Below, one piece after another: positions 20,341 to 30,323 of a stretch of DNA of 33,127 bases. The notes below the pieces were generated by a model. The model was given only the letters and a program-made list of their open reading frames with translations, was not told where the DNA came from and did not search any database. Positions within the stretch are counted from its first letter, which is position 1, and the number at the start of each line of letters is the position of its first letter. The position numbers were made by a program, and so were the translations under genes. The stretch is from an uncultured Luminiphilus sp. Its GTDB lineage: Bacteria > Pseudomonadota > Gammaproteobacteria > Pseudomonadales > Halieaceae. The stretch lies in the NCBI GenBank assembly GCA_905182485.1, contig CAJJBO010000002.1, positions 1-33,127 of the forward strand, in the 5' to 3' direction.

Positions 20341-20427
20341 GCCCAGGTGGTGAAATTGGTAGACACGCTAGCTTCAGGTGCTAGTGCTCGCAAGGGCGTG
20401 GAGGTTCAAGTCCTCTCCTGGGCACCA
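20341..20427 (+). tRNA. tRNA-Leu (anticodon CAG)
   Basis: An 87-nt tRNA with acceptor arms GCCCAGG and CCTGGGC, discriminator A and encoded CCA. The anticodon stem CTAGC/GCTAG encloses TTCAGGT, giving anticodon CAG, which reads CUG. A long variable arm (TGCTCGCAAGGGCG) and GGTTCAAGTCC in the T arm confirm the class II leucine type. In Pseudomonas a leucine tRNA also lies between purA and rnr (recalled). A T-rich run follows at 20438-20449. Confidence 0.97.
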
Positions 20428-20499
20428 TCGCTAACCCTTTTTTCTTTCTGTAAATCAATCTCATGCGTCAATGCGCAACCAGCCACTCCCCACCTCACT

Positions 20500-20534
20500 C
20501 CCCAATATGCACGTTTAAGCGCATCGATTTGGGG
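20500..20534. other. Large imperfect hairpin downstream of tRNA-Leu
   Basis: CCCCAA (20500-20505) pairs with TTGGGG (20529-20534), and inside it ATGCAC can pair with GCGCAT with one mismatch, around a TTTAA loop. It begins 73 nt after the tRNA. No T-tract follows on either strand. It could be a bidirectional stop between the tRNA and minus-strand transcription, or a recombination site of the accessory block. Confidence 0.4.
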
Positions 20535-20551
20535 AAATGGATTTGTCTGGA

Positions 20552-20680
20552 TTACTCGTCGGGTAGCGTCTTCATTACTTCGAACAGAGCATCCATGATG
20601 TCTGTCACATCACCCGCTAGCGCTTCTCGCTCAGCCATTGGTGCATTGCCGAAGTCGATTGCTCCTTGAAGCTTATTCAT
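20552..20680 (-). CDS. Possible small protein, 42 aa
   Basis: An ATG-started frame (MNKLQGAIDFGNAPMAE...) ending in TAA, rich in acidic and hydrophobic residues (DVTDIMDALFEVMKTLPDE). No family is recognised and no clear ribosome binding site precedes it. It may be a true small gene or a remnant of a larger one in the block beside the tRNA. Confidence 0.3.
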   Translation of the reverse strand: MNKLQGAIDFGNAPMAEREALAGDVTDIMDALFEVMKTLPDE

Positions 20681-20813
20681 TATTCATTAATTCTTGAAGT
20701 TCAGCTTTCATATTCACTGCCAGATGCGATGGATGTGGGGGGAGCATATCAGGCTCAGTGAGGCTGGTTTTGCTTCGCAGAGATTGACACCCGGGGGGAG
20801 AGGTCGGCCGAGT

Positions 20814-20930
20814 TCATTGGCGGGAGGGTCCATCTCCATTTACCAACCAGTATTGCGCTCCCATGAGCTGCTGGGCAAAGGCGGGAAGATTCAGTGATGG
20901 CGTCACTCTAACGGTACCTAAAAACTCGAA
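20814..20930 (-). pseudogene. Decayed 3' fragment of a DUF1993 gene
   Basis: Positions 20851-20924 align without gaps to 22889-22962 inside the intact DUF1993 gene, with 9 mismatches in 74 bases. Its translation reads FLGTVRVTPSLNLPAFAQQL against FLGTVRATPSPSLPASAQQL in the intact copy. Five of the eight changed codons alter the amino acid, and at all nine sites the fragment has A or T where the intact copy has G or C. Similarity stops abruptly on both sides. It has no start and is a relic. Confidence 0.8.
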
Positions 20931-21000
20931 CACAGTAGCGAGGCGTTATTTAGTCTCACGAACATCAAGACCACCCTGACTGGAAGAAAAACTATCCAGA

Positions 21001-21495
21001 CTAGCCACGGGGCTCGTAGGCTAAGCTCTGCTGCCAGAAATCGACGACGTAGTTGATCCTTGCGCGCAAAAGCTCCCTATAGGCGGGCAGGTCGCTTAGG
21101 TGCACCCAACGACATTCTATAATGCCCTCTTCGACCTGCGGATCTGTATCGTCATCATCACCGTCATAATCCATTAGGTACCAATGCGTTTTTTTCAGAT
21201 AATCAACCTTCTGGTGACTGGTCGTGTGATAGGTAGAAACAAGCTTACCGAGTATGGTCAATTTCTTTGCTTCAAGGCCGGTTTCTTCTTCAACCTCTCG
21301 AAGCGCAGAGACCTCTGGGAGCTGTAAATCTTCAATGCGCCCTTTTGGCATGTCCCACTTGCCCCGTTTAAATATTAATAATAAGTGATGGCTTCGATTG
21401 CAGACGAGGCCTCCCGCAGACTCTATTAATGGCAGCCCCACCGTATTTTTCAGGGTGTGCTTGCCCGTCGGCGTATTGGCAGTTTTGTTATTCAT
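21001..21495 (-). CDS. Nudix hydrolase, coupled to PPK2
   Basis: A 164-aa Nudix protein. The Nudix box lies at residues 52-74, GRIEDLQLPE...REVEEETGL, with all catalytic glutamates of the REVEEE helix; the conserved first glutamate is a glutamine (Gln58). The KRGKWDMPKG approach resembles diadenosine/diphosphoinositol polyphosphate hydrolases, which cleave phosphoanhydrides in long phosphate chains. The gene begins 7 nt after ppk2, and its AGGA ribosome binding site overlaps the ppk2 stop (TAGGA), so the two are coupled. An acidic run (DGDDDDTD) sits near residue 110. The substrate is unknown. Confidence 0.85.
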   Translation of the reverse strand: MNNKTANTPTGKHTLKNTVGLPLIESAGGLVCNRSHHLLLIFKRGKWDMPKGRIEDLQLPEVSALREVEEETGLEAKKLTILGKLVSTYHTTSHQKVDYLKKTHWYLMDYDGDDDDTDPQVEEGIIECRWVHLSDLPAYRELLRARINYVVDFWQQSLAYEPRG

Positions 21496-21502
21496 TCAAA
21501 TC

Positions 21503-22591
21503 CTAATCGTCACTTCCTTGCAGTTTTAATTCTTTCAGTATGGCGAGCTGCTGTAAAGTCAGGCCTTGAAACTTGACCCCCCCCAATTTGATTGAGTGTG
21601 CTGAGGTGATGTCCTCGCCCGTCAAATGCGCAAACTTCCCACCGCTTAACAACCGCACAACGTGCAACATACAGGTCAGGCGTGCCTCTCTTTTCGTGTT
21701 GGAACCGACCACCACCCAAGGCGATTTTTCTGATGACGCGTGGGCGAACATCAGCTCCTTATAATGGGTGAAGACCTCCCATTTTTTACGCGCCTCTAAA
21801 TCATTGCCAGAGAGCTTCCAAAAGGTCAGTGGATTGTTTAGGCGATCTTCAAAACGAATCAGTTGAGTATCAGGGCTTACGGATAGGTAAAACTTAATTA
21901 AAAGGAGGCCCTTATCGATCAGGCCATGCTCCCAGTGCAGGACCTTCTTCATAAAATACTCGTATTGTTTTTTTGAGCAATAACCCATGGTAGGTTCGAT
22001 CAGCGCTCGGCTGTACCAAGATCGATCAAAAAAAACGATCTCTCCGCTATCTGGCAGCCTTTTTTCATAGCGCCTGAACCAATATTTTGACTCTTTCTTA
22101 CTGGGTACCCCTAACGCCTCTATTCGAGTGTGAGCTAGCATAATATTTTCAGTAAAACGCTTGATGGTCGAGCCCTTACCCGCGGCGTCGCGTCCCTCAA
22201 AAAGAATACATAACCGTTGGCCATTTTTGATCAGTTTCTGTTGAATCCTGAGAATCTCAACCTGTAATCGCCGTTTTTCAATCTGATAATCCTGCTCCGA
22301 AACACCTTTATAGGGTGTTTCAATAGCGATGACCCTCCTGGTTGTCAGTCGAGCTTTATTGTTGACAGATCGAGTAGACGACTCGTCTTTAGGACTGATC
22401 ATCGAAGGGACTTTTTGCTGGGGGGCGTTAGTGACAGCGCCGTCCTTCTCCTCTTTACTTGTATTCGTCATCTGTTGGCCTTTAGACAAAAAACGGTCCT
22501 CCATGGAAACGCTCTGAGCGTAGACACTAAGTTTCTCGTTGGAAAATGAATTTTTTATGTCAGTTGATGATTTGATCGCCTGTTTTGCCAA
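21503..22591 (-). CDS. ppk2: Polyphosphate kinase 2 family protein
   Basis: PPK2 enzymes transfer phosphate between polyphosphate and nucleotides. The kinase core has Walker A FEGRDAAGKGS (about residues 131-141), IVFFDRSWYSRALIEPTMGYC (about 185-205) and FWKLSGNDLEARKKWEVFTHYKELMF; residues 91-362 match a single-domain PPK2. The outer start is TTG 22591, giving about 90 low-complexity residues first. ATG 22471 (MTNTSKEEKDG) has AAAGG at good spacing and may be the real start. Codons are more A/T-rich than in neighbouring housekeeping genes, suggesting transfer. Direction of catalysis (NDP synthesis or NTP formation) cannot be told. Confidence 0.92.
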   Translation of the reverse strand: MAKQAIKSSTDIKNSFSNEKLSVYAQSVSMEDRFLSKGQQMTNTSKEEKDGAVTNAPQQKVPSMISPKDESSTRSVNNKARLTTRRVIAIETPYKGVSEQDYQIEKRRLQVEILRIQQKLIKNGQRLCILFEGRDAAGKGSTIKRFTENIMLAHTRIEALGVPSKKESKYWFRRYEKRLPDSGEIVFFDRSWYSRALIEPTMGYCSKKQYEYFMKKVLHWEHGLIDKGLLLIKFYLSVSPDTQLIRFEDRLNNPLTFWKLSGNDLEARKKWEVFTHYKELMFAHASSEKSPWVVVGSNTKREARLTCMLHVVRLLSGGKFAHLTGEDITSAHSIKLGGVKFQGLTLQQLAILKELKLQGSDD

Positions 22592-22690
22592 CCGACCTCT
22601 TACCCAGCACTGGTGGCTATAGAGTCAAATACTGTTCGCAGTTGCAGGTCTGATCCGGCCTCGCTTACGGGTGACGATAAAGGTACGACA

Positions 22691-22715
22691 AGCGCAGCTA
22701 GCAAGCAGTTGCGCT
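22691..22715 (-). terminator. Stem-loop downstream of the DUF1993 gene
   Basis: AGCGCAGCT (22691-22699) pairs with AGTTGCGCT (22707-22715) as a 9-bp stem with one wobble and a seven-base loop. It lies 140 nt past the DUF1993 stop and before ppk2 on the minus strand. The T-content after it is modest, so terminator function is tentative. The rest of 22592-22854 shows no gene. Confidence 0.35.
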
Positions 22716-22854
22716 GAACAGGAAAGGGTGGGGGCATGCTTTCAAATGAGAGGTCTATAGAGCCAAACGCAAGACAACCTGCGGGTTAGCGGCCACTACT
22801 GATACCGCTACAGGGCACCAATGATCCAGACAGTTCCGCAGCCATCTCACCTCA

Positions 22855-23451
22855 TTAAGGCAAAGCTAGCGGCTTTAACGTGTCCAAGTATTGCGCTCCC
22901 GTGAGCTGCTGGGCAGAGGCGGGAAGACTCGGTGAGGGCGTCGCTCTGACGGTACCCAGAAAATGCGCCACGCCAATATGAACACCCAACGACCTCAAAA
23001 TGCCAAACGCGATGCTGACATGAAAATAGAAGCTCGGTAGCGCGTAAGTCAGAAAAAAGTCTTCGGTGGTAAAGGGCAAGATGGTGTCGCCATATTGAAA
23101 GATGACCTCGCCCCCTGCTGCGGCGTTAACCTGTTCTTTGTCCAGGCCCGCAATATGACTGCGCGCCGTGTTTAGGTGGTCAATAAGGCCTTGAAAATCG
23201 AGCTTTAAATCCATATTGGGGCCACTGATCATTGACGTTGAGGCGGCATGCATCGCCGTATCCGAAAAATGTGCAATCGTAATGACCTGAAAATGTAACG
23301 GCAGCATGTCGGGAAATAGCGACGCGTTAACCATGTCCTCAAGAGACACTTCGAGCTCACTGGCTTGATCCCTGGCTTGCTCAAGATAACCAATAGCGGA
23401 GGTAAGGTACTGTAAGTAACTACAAGCAGTCAGGGTGTAGAGGTCTGTCAT
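22855..23451 (-). CDS. DUF1993 family protein
   Basis: A 198-aa protein matching the DUF1993 family (DinB-like helical bundle, function unknown). Family features are the N-terminal YLQYLTSAIGYLEQA helix, LFPDMLPLHFQV, and DFFLTYALPSFYFHVSIAFGILRSLGV followed by HFLGTV. AAAGG precedes the ATG. The last 40 residues are the part duplicated in the fragment near 20.85 kb. It is separated from ppk2 by 263 nt and is probably transcribed alone. Confidence 0.85.
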   Translation of the reverse strand: MTDLYTLTACSYLQYLTSAIGYLEQARDQASELEVSLEDMVNASLFPDMLPLHFQVITIAHFSDTAMHAASTSMISGPNMDLKLDFQGLIDHLNTARSHIAGLDKEQVNAAAGGEVIFQYGDTILPFTTEDFFLTYALPSFYFHVSIAFGILRSLGVHIGVAHFLGTVRATPSPSLPASAQQLTGAQYLDTLKPLALP

Positions 23452-23610
23452 AAGAATACCTTTCTAAGTCAAGATCAGCGCAAAAATCCGCCGCACACTC
23501 GCCAGGCAAGAGGGTCGTGGCACGACCTAAACGATGGGACGACGAAATGAACAAACCCAGCATACCTCGGCGCCCACACTGAGAAAGCGTGAGTCATCGA
23601 GCAGACAAGC

Positions 23611-24003
23611 TCACCCCCCAAAGACGGCTTCGTGCATCAAGCGGCCCGGCCACAACGTGAAGAGACCTGTCACGAGTAGAGCGAGGACATAAAGCGTCAC
23701 CATCCACCTCTGATGTTGGCGGATATTTCCCGCGCGCGCGTGATACACCGCAACGACTAAAGAAAGCAGCGTCCACGCACTCAGTAGATGAATCGGGCTA
23801 AAGCCGCGCCAGGTCTGGATCGTACTGATAAAAAAAGAAGAAATAGCCACGTAAGTCATCACTGATACCCACACCCATCCCAACCACCGATGCGCAGACG
23901 TGCCCTTGGCTAAGGCTAACTGAATGCCGCCTATGAGCACGGCGAGTAGGGCCAACACCGTATGACTGGGTATCGGCGTGGCTGCGGTTGCTAAAAAGTC
24001 CAT
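23611..24003 (-). CDS. DUF2306-like membrane protein
   Basis: A 130-aa protein with four predicted membrane helices (HTVLALLAVLIGGIQLALAKG, WVWVSVMTYVAISSFFI, LSAWTLLSLVVAVYHA, WMVTLYVLALLVTGLFTL). Histidines near helix ends (SAHRWLGW, IHLLSAW, NIRQHQRW) match the pattern of DUF2306 proteins, which might bind haem or metal (inference). It starts 24 nt after the small His-rich membrane protein and is probably in one transcript with it. Confidence 0.75.
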   Translation of the reverse strand: MDFLATAATPIPSHTVLALLAVLIGGIQLALAKGTSAHRWLGWVWVSVMTYVAISSFFISTIQTWRGFSPIHLLSAWTLLSLVVAVYHARAGNIRQHQRWMVTLYVLALLVTGLFTLWPGRLMHEAVFGG

Positions 24004-24027
24004 TTTTTATCTCAAAAATCACTCACA

Positions 24028-24219
24028 TCACCCGTCTTTCAGATCGGCACTCTTGCCCTTATGGTGAGCTGAGTCGTGAGTTGGGTCATGGTGCGGGTCG
24101 TCGGTCTGATCACGCGAATCGGGCGCCTTGGGCCGCTTAGACACCATCCAGCGGTTAATCATGATCATGCAAGTCATCACCACCGCGACAAAGCCAAGCG
24201 TAAACAAAATGAAGAACAT
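24028..24219 (-). CDS. Small single-span membrane protein with His/Asp-rich tail
   Basis: A 63-aa protein from ATG 24219 (an in-frame GTG lies at 24225), with GAAGG upstream. One helix (FILFTLGFVAVVMTCMIMI) is followed by a basic RWMVSKRPK stretch, which places the tail in the cytoplasm. The tail reads DDPHHDPTHDSAHHKGK and could bind divalent metal. The same strand and close spacing link it to the DUF2306-like gene. No family is recognised. Confidence 0.65.
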   Translation of the reverse strand: MFFILFTLGFVAVVMTCMIMINRWMVSKRPKAPDSRDQTDDPHHDPTHDSAHHKGKSADLKDG

Positions 24220-24389
24220 GCCCACCTACCTTCAGGTTCGTGACCGCGTTAACCCTACCCACTGTAGCACCACACCGCTGAGAAAAAGCGCTAAACCGCA
24301 ACCTGACAACCGCAGGCTAATGGCGTGTCCAATGTATCCACAAACGGAACGCCAACGGGCAGACAACTCGAGCACTTGCGCATAAGGCG

Positions 24390-25253
24390 CTAGGGGCCCG
24401 GTGCTGCAAATGCACCAGCAAATTCTTGAACAAATGCAGTGAAAGACGTGGGTGATCGTTCAAGCAGCGTCTCCACCGCAGGGGTTTGCTCGTCGAGAGA
24501 CCCCGCTGCGATTTCACCAAATAGTTCGCAGACCGCGTCCAGCTGCCATGGCGATTGAATAAACTGTCCCAGAACCTCACGGAACGCCTCTGGTGTCTGC
24601 TCAATATATTTGATGCTGCGTTGCAAGACCGTGCTCATTTGTGCGGCCACATCGTGAAAGGTCAGCAGCTCAGGGCCGGTGAGCCGATAGGTTTGCTTCT
24701 CATGGCCGTCCTCGGACAATATGCGCGCCGCGACCCGTCCGACATCTCGAGCGTCAATCATGGCGGTTTTAGCGGTCCCTAAAGGCAACGCAAAAGAACT
24801 GGCTCGACTGACAGACGCGGCGTACATCAGCATATTCTGCATGTAGTAGTTGGGGCGTAGAAAGGTCCAGTCCAGCTTCAGTGCAGCAATATGTTGCTCT
24901 GTCTCAAAATGATTTTTGGGCAACACCGCCTTAGCATCCGGCCCCGCCTCCATCGACGACACTTTAACCAGGTGCGCCACACCGGCGTCGGCAGCCACGG
25001 TGGCAAAACGTTGTTCTAGCTCGGCCTGATCGGGATGATTCCCCATGACGATTAACGCTCGGGTGACACCCTGCATGGCACGCGCTACTGAATCAGGATC
25101 GGTAAAATCGCCTACCGCCACTTCGACACCGTCACCCGCATGGGCGAACTTGTCGGCATCACGCACAAACGCCCTAAACGGCACGCCTTTGCTCAGCAAC
25201 TCAGTCGCTGCGGCTTTGCCAACTCGGCCTGTTGCCCCGGTCAATAAAATCAT
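24390..25253 (-). CDS. NmrA/SDR-type NAD(P)-binding protein
   Basis: A 287-aa atypical short-chain dehydrogenase of the NmrA/quinone-reductase type. The nucleotide site is ILLTGATGRVG at the N-terminus; VGDFTDPDSVARAM and LVKVSSMEA follow, then FLRPNYYMQNML and a C-terminal helical part. It lacks the YxxxK catalytic pair of classical SDRs, as NmrA-like proteins do, so it may be a redox sensor or a quinone/aldehyde reductase. AGGAGG precedes the ATG. It is divergent from the DUF1643 gene. Confidence 0.85.
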   Translation of the reverse strand: MILLTGATGRVGKAAATELLSKGVPFRAFVRDADKFAHAGDGVEVAVGDFTDPDSVARAMQGVTRALIVMGNHPDQAELEQRFATVAADAGVAHLVKVSSMEAGPDAKAVLPKNHFETEQHIAALKLDWTFLRPNYYMQNMLMYAASVSRASSFALPLGTAKTAMIDARDVGRVAARILSEDGHEKQTYRLTGPELLTFHDVAAQMSTVLQRSIKYIEQTPEAFREVLGQFIQSPWQLDAVCELFGEIAAGSLDEQTPAVETLLERSPTSFTAFVQEFAGAFAAPGP

Positions 25254-25570
25254 AGCGCCCTCCTAAGTCATTCATATGGTGTCGGCTTTTGCACGCTAGC
25301 CCTCTGTCGGCAAGCGGCCGCGAAGCCATCATACAAGTAAAGTAGGGATCATTAGCGGTCGTGGTCGATGTTTTCAGTTAAGGTCACCATCACCACTTGG
25401 TGTGCGCTCTTTCTCAGATCGCCAACGTGCTCGATCAATCGCAACTGTGGTAGCGTCTTCTTAACATCATAGTGATAAATGCAACGGTCGCCTGATATGC
25501 CTCAGAGACTCTACGACCTCTCCACAGCGCTACTAGTCGGCATCACTGATCAACCAGACTGCGCATCACA
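25254..25570. other. Divergent intergenic region without a gene
   Basis: The 317 bases between the NmrA-like gene (minus) and the DUF1643 gene (plus) show no supported frame. A short palindrome, CACCA CT TGGTG (25391-25402), might be an operator. Nothing else stands out. Confidence 0.35.
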
Positions 25571-26074
25571 GTGACAATGTCGGGTTTCTCGGTTCAGGGT
25601 CGCGCCGGCTTTTCTCGCTGCCGACGTTATCGCTATTGGCTCAGACGTCGCTGGAACCACAAGCTACCGCAGTGCACATTTATCGGGCTCAATCCCTCCA
25701 CCGCTGACGCCCACCGCGACGACCCTACCCTGCGGCGCTGTATGAACTTTGCCAACCACTGGGGCTATGGTTCGATCCTGCTGGTGAATTTGTTTGCGCT
25801 ACGATCGACCGATCCCCGCGCATTACGCTTATCTGACGACCCGCAGGGCCCGCGTGCCAATGAATGGCTGCGGCGCGCCTCTCGGGAGTCGGCACTGGTG
25901 ATCGCCGCATGGGGTAATGGGGGCCACCTGCTAGATCGTGCCAACCGCGCGTTGCCGTGGATTGAGCACCCGCACTGCCTAGGCCTGACCGCCAGCGGCA
26001 TGCCCAAACACCCGTTGTATTGCCCCAAAGATAAGCAACCCATTGTGTGGTCCAAGCCGTCCCACTGGTCATAA
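25571..26074 (+). CDS. DUF1643 family protein
   Basis: A 167-aa protein with the DUF1643 hallmarks FIGLNPSTADAHRDDPTLRRC, NHWGYGSILLVNLFALRSTDP, VIAAWGNGG and LGLTASGMPKHPLY. The biochemical function is unknown; it is a common accessory gene in bacteria and phages. The start may be GTG 25571 or ATG 25577; neither has a clear ribosome binding site. The frame is intact. Confidence 0.9.
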   Translation: MTMSGFSVQGRAGFSRCRRYRYWLRRRWNHKLPQCTFIGLNPSTADAHRDDPTLRRCMNFANHWGYGSILLVNLFALRSTDPRALRLSDDPQGPRANEWLRRASRESALVIAAWGNGGHLLDRANRALPWIEHPHCLGLTASGMPKHPLYCPKDKQPIVWSKPSHWS

Positions 26075-26309
26075 GGGCCATTGAGACACACGGCGCAGAG
26101 CGTTAACTGGCCGACCCAATAGCCTGTGTGAACGGATTACTCACAACGGCGCGTTCACTAACGGCGCATCCACAAACGACGTCGTCGCTAACCAATCACT
26201 TTCGGTCGAAATACAGATCGCGGCTCTTAACGATATGCTCAAGAGCTAGGGTAAAGGATTACTCCGACCTCATCCCATCGAGGATCACTCATTGAACAAG
26301 GATGTTGAT

Positions 26310-26931
26310 ATGGCAACTGTAAATTCCAATGCACATGACACTCACAGCACTGATCACCCGCTGGCTGATTTGCCGCTTTATGTACAACAACGACCGCACC
26401 CCGTAACGCAACAGGCGCCCCACGCATCACACCTCTCATCACAACTCACATCACAACTCACATCACAACAGGCAGAAACGCACTCACGATCGCACACAAG
26501 CCGCGGCTCCGCCGAGTGGCCCCTGCCTCTCCTCGAACAACGGCGGCGCATGCCAAGGCCAAACGTACCCGTTACCTTATCCATCGCAATCACCAGCAAG
26601 GCGCCTCACGAGTTATCGCGAACCACCCTAACCGTTATCGATCTATTGCTGAGTGGTGACCTGCTGCGATTACGCTCTGAGGAGAGTAGCCGATACCTTG
26701 CATATTAGCCCCACCACATTGCGCCGCCGGCTAAGGGCTGATCATACGTGCTATCAGTTCTTGCTTGATCGAGCTAGGCAGTACCGGTGCGAGCAGATTT
26801 TAGGCAGCATGTGGCGGCCCGGTAAATGTCTGGCGGAAGAACTGGGCTACCTAGAGGTGAACAGCTTCTACCGCGCATTCCGGCGCTGGACCGGGCATAA
26901 CTACAGCGATCTAAAGCGGCTGTACCTCTAA
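26310..26931 (+). CDS. AraC-type HTH protein with low-complexity N-terminus, one frameshift
   Basis: ATG 26310 has AAGGA seven nt upstream. The first 100 residues are Ser/Thr/Gln/His-rich (including SQLTSQLTSQQ) with no sensor domain. LTVIDLLLSGDLLRLRSEE then continues, after a one-base shift near 26685, as VADTLHISPTTLRRRLRA...FYRAFRRWTGHNYSDLKR. This is the double helix-turn-helix of AraC regulators, with the classic FxRAFRRWTG second recognition helix. Target genes are unknown. The stop overlaps that of the convergent ElyC-like gene. Confidence 0.75.
26437..26469 (+). repeat. 12-bp tandem repeat in the AraC-type gene
   Basis: CATCACAACTCA occurs at 26437-26448 and 26449-26460, with a partial third copy to 26469. 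It encodes a four-residue SQLT repeat, so copy number can change without a frameshift. Confidence 0.8.
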
Positions 26932-27726
26932 CTCACAGTCCGATCAATCGTCTGTTCGCGCTGCGAAGTACCCCAACGATCATAGACCCAGTATCCGACC
27001 CACTCGTGAATCGCCCGGGTAGATCGGCCTCATCGCTCTACTGTTGGCAGCCAACCCGGCACTGGACCAACCGCAGCGGCGTTTGCTGATCCGTTGCCAC
27101 CGCTGTAACGGCAAAACCTTGGGCCACAAAGACCGCCGATGCGCGACGCATATGGCTGGCGCTAGTCACCAACAAAATGTGTTGGATATCGCGCTGATGC
27201 AATAACGCGTAGGTTTGCTGCCCGTTCTCTCGCGTGGTTCGGCTTTCCGATTCTTGCACCAAGGCATCACGAGGAAGTCCAATAGAGCAAGCTTTTCGGC
27301 CATCAGATGCGAGTCAGGTAACGCCCCCTCTACCCGCGTTCCGCCCGAGAGCACCAGCAGCGGCGCCTTATCGGCGAGATACAACGCGGCGGCGCGCCAC
27401 AGAGCGATCGGCGGCGTCATTCAGGTCGCCGTCCCGCCCAAAGCGAGCTTTCACCATTGATCGCCCCCCCCAGCACCACGATCGCCTCGGCCCGCGGCAG
27501 TTCCTCGTCCAGTAAACGCCGGGTATGCCGCCTCGAGCGGCGTCATCAGTGTGCTCGCACCCCACTCTGTTGAGCAGAAGTAAAGCCAGAGCACCGCGCT
27601 CAGCGTGAGCAAACTGGCGGGGGTGTTGCCTCCCCGCCGGCGCAATAATGCGGCCAAAACGAAACATAATAGACTAAGGGAAAGCGGGTAAATCAGCAGA
27701 GTAGCGATGTTACTCAGCAATAACAC
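26928..27726 (-). CDS. ElyC/YdcF-like DUF218 membrane protein, multiple frameshifts
   Basis: From GTG 27726, two membrane helices (LLIYPLSLSLLCFVLAALL, ASLLTLSAVLWLYFC) precede a DUF218 domain spread over several frames: PRAEAIVVLGGAINGES, LWRAAALYLADKAPLLVLSGG, the hallmark ESRTTRENGQQ, ILLVTSASHMRRA, and finally AIHEWVGYWVY before TAG at 26928. At least four shifts are needed (between about 27530 and 27040). ElyC in E. coli affects envelope peptidoglycan and lipid-carrier metabolism. The start is 4 nt after the purA stop, so the two are probably co-transcribed. ElyC and YdcF cannot be told apart here. Confidence 0.8.
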
Positions 27727-27729
27727 GGG

Positions 27730-30213
<2,484 letters not shown>

Positions 30214-30284
30214 TGTGGAATTCCGTCAGGGCGTTACTGTTGATATCACTCGGGAAAAGGATATCACAGCGAAATGCGGCTGAG

Positions 30285-30308
30285 TGGGGGGCGCGACGCA
30301 CCCCCCCA
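30285..30308. other. GC-rich hairpin between hflC and hisZ
   Basis: TGGGGGG (30285-30291) pairs with CCCCCCA (30302-30308) around a ten-base loop, just after the hflC stop. No T-run follows on the minus strand, so it may attenuate rather than end hflKC transcription. A direct repeat GATATCAC (30242-30249 and 30260-30267) lies between it and hisZ. Confidence 0.5.
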
Positions 30309-30323
30309 TTATTCACACCCTAT

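Noticed and set aside
26239-26599. Minus-strand frames opposite the AraC-type gene
   Set aside because: They are Cys/Arg-rich shadows of the repeats with no start signal; the plus frame has a ribosome binding site and a known domain.
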